From NCBI GenBank assembly GCA_963748095.1, contig CAVVIO010000051.1:1-32795 (forward strand): a DNA stretch of 32,795 nt. The letters are read 5' to 3'. Positions within the stretch are counted from its first letter, which is position 1. Every line of letters starts with the position of its first letter. The notes beneath the pieces were generated by a model. The model did not search any database. It was given only the letters and a program-made list of their open reading frames with translations, and had not been told where the DNA came from. Below, in pieces: positions 25,541 to 32,795 of this stretch. A program made the translations under genes and the position numbers. Source of the stretch: CAVVIO01 sp963748095. Its GTDB lineage: Bacteria > Bacteroidota > Bacteroidia > Bacteroidales > UBA10428.

Positions 25541-28141
25541 ATGAAACTAACTACTGAACAAAAAATTACAGGTAGTTTTTCAATACTTCTTGTTTTCATC
25601 GGAATTATGGGATATTTTGCCATATCCACGTCACTGGATTTCATTCAGAAAGGCGAATGGGAGAAAAAGGCATACCGGGTGCAAAAACAAATTGATGATC
25701 TCACCTTTGAAATTCTCTTAATAGAATCGGAAACACATAATTATCTCATAACTCACAAAAATGTTGACTGGCTGGATTTTTCCCGTCATATTCGTAATAT
25801 CAGGATAAATTACCAGCTACTTGACAGTATGATATCCGAACCTACACAGCAAAAGTTAATAGATCAATTAGGACAAATCCTGATAAAAACCTCTGCCCCT
25901 AAAAATTTTACAAAGAAAAACAGTGAAGATATTTCCGGGGAAATGAAAAGAATGGAGGAGATTTTTATGAAACAGGAATTGGACAACATTTCCCTGTTTA
26001 TTTCAAAAATAGAAGATATAAAAAACTATGAAAATAATTTACTAATTGAAAAAGCCGATCAGTCAGAAAAAAGATCGCATAAAATGATTATTTATTCCCT
26101 TGCTTATGTTGGACTTTCTTTCATTATCATTATACTTTTCTTTCAGTTTGTTTTAATTGATCTGCGTAAACGTAAAAAAATTGAAGAAGTAATGCGTACC
26201 AATGAAGCCAGGCAAAGGGCTGTTCTGAATATTCTGCCGGTTGCCATGGCCATACTCAGAACACCTGATATGCGTATATGGTGGGCAAATTCTCTTTTGG
26301 TCCGAATGTCAGGTATCAGTAAACATGAGCTGCTACGTAAAAAACTTTCACAGTTGATTTCAATACCCGGCCAGCCTGTTGATTTATTATCTGTATCAAC
26401 CATTTCAGATACGCAATATGAAGGAAATCTAATTGACGCTAAAGGGAATCCCATACCTATATTAATTCAGTCGCATTTCATCGAGCTGGAAGGGAAAAAT
26501 ATGCGTCTTATCAGCATCATTGATATTTCGAAACGCAAGTCGGCTGAATTAAAATTACATGAATCAGAGCACCGGTTGCGGTCTCTTTACGAAAATGCCA
26601 ACGATATAATCGTTTTATTAGACAACGGGATAATAGTAGATTGCAACCCGAAAGCGGAAGAAATTTTCGGAGTCAAACCCGATCAGGTCATCGGTAAAAG
26701 TCCCATAGATTTTACCGTCAATAATGATGATAATACTTATTCAAAGACAAAACTTGAAGAAATATTGGAGCGGGCTATAAATGGAGAGACCCGAATATTC
26801 GAGTGGCAGTTTTACAATAAGAAAGGGGATGTTGTGGAAACTGAAGTCAGTATTTCGAGGTTGTCCGGCAACAATGACCATATTTTAATGGCCATAGTAC
26901 GTGATATAACACGGAGAAAGAAAGCCGAACAGATACAAAATGCGCTTTATACAATTGCAGAATCCACACAATCGGCTATCGATCTGAATGATATATATAT
27001 TATTATCCACCGCGCTATTTCTACTTTGATGGATGCCCGCAATTTCTATATTTCGCTAACCGATGAAGCACAGGAAACTCTCAGTTTCCCCTATTATGTA
27101 TATGAAAATGGCGGTATACCAAAACCCAGAAAATTCGGAAAAGGAAAAACGGAATGGCTGATACGTCACGGCCAACCAGTATTGGCGGATGAACAATACC
27201 TGAAAGAATTACAGGAAAAAGGAGAAATTGAATTAAATGGCCAGGTTCCGTCTGAATGGTTAGGATCTCCATTACGTATTAGAAACAGGATTATTGGTGC
27301 TGTTGTTGTGCAAAATTTCAAAAAAGAATCGAGGTATTCCATCGAAGATCAACAAATACTAAGTTTTGTCTCCGGTCAGATCGCTTCGGTTATTGAGAAA
27401 AAACAGGCGGATGAAGCGTTACAGCAGTCCGAAAATCAATTACGGGATCTGATTGTGCAAAAAGATAAATTCTTTTCAATCATTGCACATGATTTAAGAA
27501 GCCCTTTCTCTGGTCTACTGGGCTTTACAGAATTACTGAACATCGCCATTAATTCAAGGCAGGATGATAAAATTGGTTTCTACGCCGAAAAAGTGGATGA
27601 GATTTCCCGGGATATCTATCAGTTTCTGGAAAAGTTACTTGAATGGTCGAGGGCTGAATCAGGCCGCATGCCTTTTAATCCTGAAATTTTTGATCTTTAC
27701 GAATCGGTTGAACATGTGATTCGCTTACTGGAAAATATTGCCATACAGAAAAGTATCACACTACAAAACCATATTGAAAAGGGCACAAAAATATTTGCCG
27801 ATCACGACATGCTCGAAACAATCCTGAGAAACCTGATATCTAATGCATTGAAATACTCATTCCCGGATAAAAAAATCACAATTTACGCTGAAACAACCAG
27901 TAAATTGATAAAAGTTATGGTGGAAGATGAAGGACAGGGAATGAGTCCGGAAATTCTTGAATCCGTATTTCAACTTAACAAACATCGGTCAACTCCGGGA
28001 ACAAATGATGAGACCGGTTCGGGACTTGGATTGATACTCACCAAAGAACTGGTTGAAAAGCAAGGAGGCTCTATCAGTGCTGTCAGTGAACCCGAAATTG
28101 GAAGTACATTTAGTTTCACCCTTCCTGTAAATAATCAGTAA
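25541..28141 (+). CDS. Membrane PAS/GAF sensor histidine kinase
   Basis: An 866-residue sensor kinase without a receiver. Helix at about 11-31, an extracytoplasmic helical region (35-180) resembling four-helix-bundle or CHASE3-like sensors, and a second helix (182-205). PAS (about 222-335), PAS/PAC (340-460) and GAF (470-620) domains follow. Then come HisKA with His650 in FFSIIAHDLRSPF and HATPase_c (LISNALKYS, DEGQGMSPE, GSGLGLILT). The H box has the AHDLRSP wording, unlike the SHEIRTP of the two hybrids at 3.2-8.5 kb, placing it in a different kinase subfamily. No response regulator gene is adjacent, so it is an orphan here. Confidence 0.92.
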   Translation: MKLTTEQKITGSFSILLVFIGIMGYFAISTSLDFIQKGEWEKKAYRVQKQIDDLTFEILLIESETHNYLITHKNVDWLDFSRHIRNIRINYQLLDSMISEPTQQKLIDQLGQILIKTSAPKNFTKKNSEDISGEMKRMEEIFMKQELDNISLFISKIEDIKNYENNLLIEKADQSEKRSHKMIIYSLAYVGLSFIIIILFFQFVLIDLRKRKKIEEVMRTNEARQRAVLNILPVAMAILRTPDMRIWWANSLLVRMSGISKHELLRKKLSQLISIPGQPVDLLSVSTISDTQYEGNLIDAKGNPIPILIQSHFIELEGKNMRLISIIDISKRKSAELKLHESEHRLRSLYENANDIIVLLDNGIIVDCNPKAEEIFGVKPDQVIGKSPIDFTVNNDDNTYSKTKLEEILERAINGETRIFEWQFYNKKGDVVETEVSISRLSGNNDHILMAIVRDITRRKKAEQIQNALYTIAESTQSAIDLNDIYIIIHRAISTLMDARNFYISLTDEAQETLSFPYYVYENGGIPKPRKFGKGKTEWLIRHGQPVLADEQYLKELQEKGEIELNGQVPSEWLGSPLRIRNRIIGAVVVQNFKKESRYSIEDQQILSFVSGQIASVIEKKQADEALQQSENQLRDLIVQKDKFFSIIAHDLRSPFSGLLGFTELLNIAINSRQDDKIGFYAEKVDEISRDIYQFLEKLLEWSRAESGRMPFNPEIFDLYESVEHVIRLLENIAIQKSITLQNHIEKGTKIFADHDMLETILRNLISNALKYSFPDKKITIYAETTSKLIKVMVEDEGQGMSPEILESVFQLNKHRSTPGTNDETGSGLGLILTKELVEKQGGSISAVSEPEIGSTFSFTLPVNNQ

Positions 28142-28329
28142 AAAACAGCTTAATTCCTCAGTCGGGGCATTTTGCAACCCAATTTTACCCTGATAGAATT
28201 TTTCGTTGTAAAGTTGATTTTTATCAAAATGTATATACAAGAGTAGTGTTTCCAGAATATCCATTCAGGTAAAATTATCTCGCCGGAATAATGAAAAATA
28301 ATTTTTTTTTCTTTTAAAAAATTCAATCG

Positions 28330-28337
28330 TAATTTTG
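28330..28337 (+). promoter_or_regulatory. Probable -7 box for kup
   Basis: TAATTTTG matches TAnnTTTG, 57 bases before the kup ATG. A T-rich tract precedes it where a -33 box is expected, without a clear TTTG. Downstream, ATTAAC-N6-GTTAAT (28349-28366) is a possible leader hairpin or operator. Confidence 0.45.
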
Positions 28338-28393
28338 CGCGAATTATAATTAACCAGTCAGTTAATATTTCAAATGACGGTATAAATTGAATA

Positions 28394-30337
28394 ATGCTAA
28401 GTAAGAAAAAAGATACTGCAATTAAAAAATTAACATTTGCAGGTTTAATCATTACCCTGGGAATTGTTTTTGGCGATATTGGCACTAGTCCTTTATATGT
28501 TATCAAAGCCATAATATCAGGGTCTGTTACATACAATAAACTGCTGGTTTACGGTGCGCTTTCAAGCGTGTTCTGGACACTTACGCTTCAAACCACTTTT
28601 AAGTATGTTATTATTACACTTCGGGCAGACAATAAGGGTGAAGGTGGAATTTTCGCCCTGTTTGCACTTATGCGAAAGAAAACCACCTGGGCAGCCATTT
28701 TAACAATGATTGGAGGAAGTACACTGCTGGCCGACAGTGTGATAACGCCATCCATTACTGTAACTTCTTCCATTGAGGGATTGCGCTTATTCAGTCCGAA
28801 TATTCCTGTTATTCCTCTTGTATTGCTTATACTCACCTTTCTGTTTTTTATTCAGCAATTTGGTACGAATTTTATCGGGGGGTCATTTGGACCTATGATG
28901 GTTATCTGGTTTACCATGCTGGGCCTGCTGGGTGGGGCACAAATCTATTACTATCCGGGAGTACTACAAGCAGTAAATCCGGTATATGCCTTCAAATTTC
29001 TCACTTCCTATCCGGATGGATTTATTTTATTGGGAGCGGTATTTCTTTGTACAACCGGAGCAGAAGCCCTGTATTCCGACCTGGGGCATGTTGGTATTAA
29101 AAACATCCGGATTTCTTGGATTTTTGTTAAAATTACATTGTTATTGAATTACTTTGGCCAGGGTGCCTGGCTGATGCTGCATACTTCCGGGAATTTAAAT
29201 ATTAACCCATTTTATGCCATTATGCCCAAGTGGTTCCTGCTTCCGGGAATTGTAGTAGCAACTGCGGCAGCGGTGATTGCCAGCCAGGCATTAATAACAG
29301 GTTCCTATACTTTAATCAGTGAGGCAATATCCCTTAATTTCTGGCCGAAAATCAGGATACTTCATCCTACCTATATAAAAGGACAGGTATACATTCCCTT
29401 TGTAAACTGGTTCTTATGGTTAGCATGTTGTTTCGTAGTGCTATTTTTTCGTGAATCGTCGAACATGGAAGCGGCTTATGGTTTATCCATTACCATTACC
29501 ATGATTATGACTACCCTATTGTTGGCTAATTATCTCCATCAAAAAAAGGTTCCACTTATTCTAATTGGTTTGCTTTTATCAACATTTCTGGCTGTAGAAG
29601 GCAGTTTCCTTTTAGCAAACCTGCATAAATTCGAACATGGTGGCTGGTTTACCATATTACTTGCAATTCTTTTCTTTACGGTGATGTACGGCTGGTATTT
29701 CGGACGTAAGATCAAAAACCGGTATATCAGTTTTGCCAAACTGGACGAATACCTTGATTTATTTGAAGAACTTAAAAAAGATAACAGCGTTCCGATGATT
29801 GCCACCAACCTGGTTTATGTAATTAAAGCCAACCACAAAGATCAGGTTGAATCGAAGGTCATCTATTCCATATTCAATAAACAACCTAAACGAGCGGAAA
29901 CGTATTGGTTATTGCATGTTAATATCCTCGATGATCCGGATACCTTTAATTATGAAGTTACCCATATCATTCCCAAAACACTGATACGGATAGATTTTCA
30001 CCTGGGCTTTAAGATCGATCCTCGCATCAACCTTTATTTCAGGGAAGTTTTGGAAGATATGGTAAGCGCCGAAGAAATAGAACTGTACAGCAGTTATGAT
30101 TCACTGAGAAAAAGATGTTTCCCTGCTGATTTTCTTTTTGTAAATATTGAACGGATCATGACAAAAGATTATAAGCTATCCCCTTTAGAAACGGTTACCA
30201 TGAGCCTGCATGGATTATCACGTTTTTTCAGCATTAATGATGTTAAAGCGCTTGGGCTTGATACCAGCAGTGTTATCGACGAAAAAGTGCCTATTGCCAT
30301 TGAACGACCGGTAAACAGAAGAATCGAAAGAGTTTAA
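28394..30337 (+). CDS. kup: KUP-family potassium uptake transporter
   Basis: A 647-residue inner-membrane transporter. The family signature GIVFGDIGTSPLYVIKAI lies near residue 24, followed by about 12 helices (including GGEGGIFALFAL-type loop wording NKGEGGIFALFAL and GAEALYSDLGHVG) and a cytosolic C-terminal domain from about residue 440. It brings in K+ with protons. Length is normal. The short leader (about 50 bases after the predicted start) leaves no room for a c-di-AMP (ydaO) riboswitch. It is probably single-gene, as a gap of about 240 bases follows. Confidence 0.94.
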   Translation: MLSKKKDTAIKKLTFAGLIITLGIVFGDIGTSPLYVIKAIISGSVTYNKLLVYGALSSVFWTLTLQTTFKYVIITLRADNKGEGGIFALFALMRKKTTWAAILTMIGGSTLLADSVITPSITVTSSIEGLRLFSPNIPVIPLVLLILTFLFFIQQFGTNFIGGSFGPMMVIWFTMLGLLGGAQIYYYPGVLQAVNPVYAFKFLTSYPDGFILLGAVFLCTTGAEALYSDLGHVGIKNIRISWIFVKITLLLNYFGQGAWLMLHTSGNLNINPFYAIMPKWFLLPGIVVATAAAVIASQALITGSYTLISEAISLNFWPKIRILHPTYIKGQVYIPFVNWFLWLACCFVVLFFRESSNMEAAYGLSITITMIMTTLLLANYLHQKKVPLILIGLLLSTFLAVEGSFLLANLHKFEHGGWFTILLAILFFTVMYGWYFGRKIKNRYISFAKLDEYLDLFEELKKDNSVPMIATNLVYVIKANHKDQVESKVIYSIFNKQPKRAETYWLLHVNILDDPDTFNYEVTHIIPKTLIRIDFHLGFKIDPRINLYFREVLEDMVSAEEIELYSSYDSLRKRCFPADFLFVNIERIMTKDYKLSPLETVTMSLHGLSRFFSINDVKALGLDTSSVIDEKVPIAIERPVNRRIERV

Positions 30338-30513
30338 AACTGTCATTTCAATAACGGATATCAATAACAGGTATACACTTTTATTTTTTCAGATATTATA
30401 AATCACCGGCATTAATGCAGCTATTTTAAAGGTAGTCTGAAAGTTCTGAATAATCTCACATATAATTTTAAAAACAGGTTAATCTTTTTTTCTATTAAAA
30501 AATTAAAATTATT

Positions 30514-30550
30514 TTTGACCCCTTAAACAAATTGGTCAAATAGTTTGTTT
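30514..30550. promoter_or_regulatory. Interlocked inverted repeats before the efflux TetR gene
   Basis: TTTGACC (30514-30520) with GGTCAAA (30534-30540), and AAACAAA (30525-30531) with TTTGTTT (30544-30550), overlap each other 25-60 bases upstream of the tetR start. The arrangement fits binding by one or two TetR dimers and would cover the promoter of the tetR-emrA-emrB run. Confidence 0.55.
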
Positions 30551-30574
30551 GTTGATTTAATAATTATTTAAAAA

Positions 30575-31198
30575 ATGGATACAACCGGTCGTTGCGGTCA
30601 GAACGGAGAAAAAATAAATGCAATTATAGATGCTGCACAAAAGCGTTTCGGTATATACGGACTTGAAAAGACCACCATGCGCGAAATTGCCTACGACCTG
30701 AACATGTCGAAAGGTTCTCTCTATTATTACTTCCCTGATAAGGAACATTTGTACCGGGCTGTTGTTGAAAAGGAGCAATGTATTTTTTTGAATATAATAG
30801 AGGAAAAAATTCAATCGATTGAGGATCCCCGGGATCTTTTAAAAGAATATGTGAAAACCCAGTTATACTATTTCAAATCGTTGCTAAACCTTGCACAAAT
30901 GCGAATCGAAGCATTTAAAGGAATAAAAACCATATTGGGGGATGTCTGGCTCAGGTTCCGGGAAAAGGAAAAAGAGACGCTTATATTTATATTCAAAAAG
31001 GGTATGGAAGCCGGAATTTTTAAAAAACTGGAGCCGGAAAAAACAGCCGAACTCTTTCTTGACCTGGTAAAAGGATTGAGGGGAACAGTAATCAGCAGGA
31101 AAACGCTGATTTATATTAATGATGAAGAATATGAAAGTTTGCTTGAAAAGATAAATGCTTTTACGGAAATATTCATTAATGGAATTACAAAATATTAA
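30575..31198 (+). CDS. TetR-family repressor of EmrAB-type efflux
   Basis: A 207-residue TetR/AcrR regulator. The helix-turn-helix lies in TMREIAYDLNMSKGSLYYYFPDKEHLY (about residues 34-60); the C-terminal helical domain should bind the inducing drug. The gene precedes emrA by 41 bases in the same direction. Inverted repeats at 30514-30550 lie where the promoter should be, so autoregulated control of the pump genes is likely. Confidence 0.9.
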   Translation: MDTTGRCGQNGEKINAIIDAAQKRFGIYGLEKTTMREIAYDLNMSKGSLYYYFPDKEHLYRAVVEKEQCIFLNIIEEKIQSIEDPRDLLKEYVKTQLYYFKSLLNLAQMRIEAFKGIKTILGDVWLRFREKEKETLIFIFKKGMEAGIFKKLEPEKTAELFLDLVKGLRGTVISRKTLIYINDEEYESLLEKINAFTEIFINGITKY

Positions 31199-31239
31199 TT
31201 GATAATCATTTAAAAAAATTGAAGTTAAAGTCAAATTTT

Positions 31240-32250
31240 ATGGAAGAAAAAGCAAAGAAAAAAGGGATCAGGGTATATATACCATTGATTATTGTTGTCC
31301 TTGTTATTTTAGTCGGTGCAGTTCTCTGGTACAGGGAATATAACAAGTATATAAAAACCGATGACGCACATGTGGATACGGACAACATTTCCGTTAGTGC
31401 CAAGATGCTCGGAAGAATAGTGCATGTATATGCCCATGAAGGAGATACAGTGAAGCAAGGGATGTTACTTGCTGAACTCGACAGCAGTGACCTTCAGGCT
31501 CAAAAGATCAATGTATTAGCTATGATTTCTCAAGCCCGTGCTAACCAGTTGCAGGCAGAAGCAAAATATGAATATGACAAGGAAAACATTAAGGTACTGG
31601 AAGTAAGTTTTAACAAAGCACTGGTTGATTATAACAGGGCTGAAAGTCAGTATAAGGGAGGTGTCATATCACAGGAACAATATGATAATATACAAAGTGC
31701 TTACAAGGCATCAAAAGCCCGGTTAAATGCGGCTAAAACCTCACTTGAAGTATCAAGGGCACAGATAGGAAGTGCCAAAGCTGCTGTTGAGTCAGCGAAA
31801 GCTCAGATGGGGGTTATCGCATCGCAACTCGATAATACAAAATTGATGTCACCCATAAACGGAGTAGTAGCCAAACGCTGGTTGCTACCAGGTGATGTTG
31901 TGCAGCCGGGTCAGTCGGTTTATACGGTAACTAATAATCATAAACTCTGGGTGGCTGTATACCTCGAAGAAACAAAGATCTACGGTGTATATCTGGGACA
32001 GCCTGTTGACTTTAGTATTGATGCTTTTCCAGGAGTTACCTTTACCGGTAAAGTATATACCATCGGATCGAATACTGCCTCCCAGTTTTCGCTCATCCCT
32101 CCGAATAATGCTTCCGGGAATTTCACAAAAGTCACCCAGCGAATTCCGGTAAAGGTTTCCATTGAAGGTACCGACAACCAGAATAAACTTTCGTCATACA
32201 ATATAATAGCCGGAATGTCAGTAGTAGTAAAAATCATTAAGAAACATTAA
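31240..32250 (+). CDS. emrA: EmrA/HlyD-family periplasmic adaptor
   Basis: A 336-residue membrane-fusion protein. The ATG at 31240 (MEEKAKKKG) is chosen over an in-frame TTG 21 bases upstream. One membrane helix (about 12-31) is followed by a split biotinyl-lipoyl domain (GRIVHVYAHEGDTVKQGMLL and LMSPINGVVAKRWLLPGDVV), a coiled-coil hairpin between them (about 90-190), and a beta-barrel (VAVYLEETKIYGVYLGQPV). It links the EmrB transporter to a TolC-like outer-membrane duct; none is seen in the window. Its stop overlaps the emrB start by one base. Confidence 0.92.
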   Translation: MEEKAKKKGIRVYIPLIIVVLVILVGAVLWYREYNKYIKTDDAHVDTDNISVSAKMLGRIVHVYAHEGDTVKQGMLLAELDSSDLQAQKINVLAMISQARANQLQAEAKYEYDKENIKVLEVSFNKALVDYNRAESQYKGGVISQEQYDNIQSAYKASKARLNAAKTSLEVSRAQIGSAKAAVESAKAQMGVIASQLDNTKLMSPINGVVAKRWLLPGDVVQPGQSVYTVTNNHKLWVAVYLEETKIYGVYLGQPVDFSIDAFPGVTFTGKVYTIGSNTASQFSLIPPNNASGNFTKVTQRIPVKVSIEGTDNQNKLSSYNIIAGMSVVVKIIKKH

Positions 32251-32795
32251 TGATGCACCATGTATCGTTTTTACACAATTTAAGAAAATCATTACGGCCA
32301 AGAAATTCCGCTTTTCATCCGCGGCATCCCAGCTATAAATGGTTTTTGCTGGCGAATGTCATGTTCGGGACTTTCATGGCTGTGCTCGATGCCACTATTG
32401 TGAATGTGGGATTACCCAAGATCATGGCATCTTTTGGTGTAGGGCTCGATAAAATTGAATGGGTACTTACAGCCTATTTACTGGCCCTGGCGGTAATGTT
32501 ACCTACCTCAGGATGGTTGGCCGACAAATTCGGTTATAAACGCATGTATTTTTTCGGATTATTATTGTTTACGTTCGGATCGCTTATGTGCGGAATGTCG
32601 GGAAATGAAAACATGCTCATTTTTTCCCGGGTTATTCAGGGTTTGGGTGGTGGTATGATACAACCGCTCGGTATGGCAATCATCACCCGTGAGTTTCCAC
32701 CGGAAAAACGTGGTATTGCTCTTGGTTTCTGGGCTGTTGCTGCTGCAGCTTCGGTTTCGTTCGGACCCATTATCGGAGGATACCTGGTAGATAAT
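32250..32795 (+). CDS. emrB: EmrB-type DHA2 drug/H+ antiporter, 5' part
   Basis: The first 182 codons, cut by the window edge. The ATG at 32250 shares one base with the emrA stop; a second ATG follows directly. After a polar, basic N-terminus comes MFGTFMAVLDATIVNVGLPK, the DHA2 motif-D1 segment, then WVLTAYLLALAV and WLADKFGYKRMY (motif A). Next are FSRVIQGLGGGMIQPLGMA (motif B) and the start of motif C (SVSFGPIIGGYL). It pumps out hydrophobic drugs or related toxic compounds in exchange for protons together with EmrA. Substrate unknown. Confidence 0.92.
   Translation, partial: MMHHVSFLHNLRKSLRPRNSAFHPRHPSYKWFLLANVMFGTFMAVLDATIVNVGLPKIMASFGVGLDKIEWVLTAYLLALAVMLPTSGWLADKFGYKRMYFFGLLLFTFGSLMCGMSGNENMLIFSRVIQGLGGGMIQPLGMAIITREFPPEKRGIALGFWAVAAAASVSFGPIIGGYLVDN

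Noticed and set aside
28338..28393. Possible c-di-AMP riboswitch in front of kup
   Set aside because: The leader after the predicted start is only about 50 bases, too short for the ydaO fold, and no conserved ydaO motif is seen.

Overview
The window looks like chromosomal DNA of a Bacteroidota bacterium, probably an environmental or anaerobic member of the Bacteroidales/Marinilabiliales type. The DNA is AT-rich. Start codons lack clear Shine-Dalgarno sequences, and several genes have a TAnnTTTG-type -7 box. The families are typical of the phylum: hybrid histidine kinases, DUF1634/TSUP pairs, the ArsEFG set and a di-iron RIC protein. No rRNA, tRNA, CRISPR array, transposase, integrase or phage gene was recognised.

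Layout. Positions 1-8.5 kb (mostly minus strand) hold a frameshifted GH5 glycoside hydrolase lipoprotein, a BaiN/HI0933-type flavoprotein, and two hybrid histidine kinases flanking a leucine-rich-repeat protein with a J-domain-like HPD motif. Positions 8.5-11.5 kb hold an 800-base gene-free stretch, an unrecognised protein, the di-iron Fe-S repair protein RIC behind a long perfect palindrome, and a small Rnk/GreA-like protein. Positions 11.5-15.7 kb hold a TSUP exporter with DUF1634 and then arsR-arsE-arsF-arsG-permease, closed by a bidirectional terminator. The permease has a one-base frameshift. A periplasmic M3 peptidase lies on the minus strand (15.8-17.9 kb).

Positions 18.5-21.5 kb hold a TetR regulator followed by a compact TSUP exporter - outer-membrane porin - FmdE-like zinc-ribbon protein operon. 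This is the least understood system in the window. Positions 21.6-25.1 kb hold a second arsenic operon: ArsR with two tandem perfect operators, arsenate reductase, arsenite methyltransferase, Acr3, then another SAM methyltransferase. A PAS/GAF histidine kinase, a Kup potassium transporter, and a TetR-EmrA-EmrB efflux operon running off the right edge complete the window.

How they fit together. Much of 10-25 kb deals with toxic oxyanions, thiol chemistry and nitrosative stress. One locus is set up for organoarsenicals (ArsEFG and an ArsP-like permease) and the other for inorganic arsenic (reduction, methylation, extrusion). An ArsM next to an ArsP-type permease suggests this bacterium can both make and export methylated trivalent arsenic. 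That is inference; only the gene content is seen.
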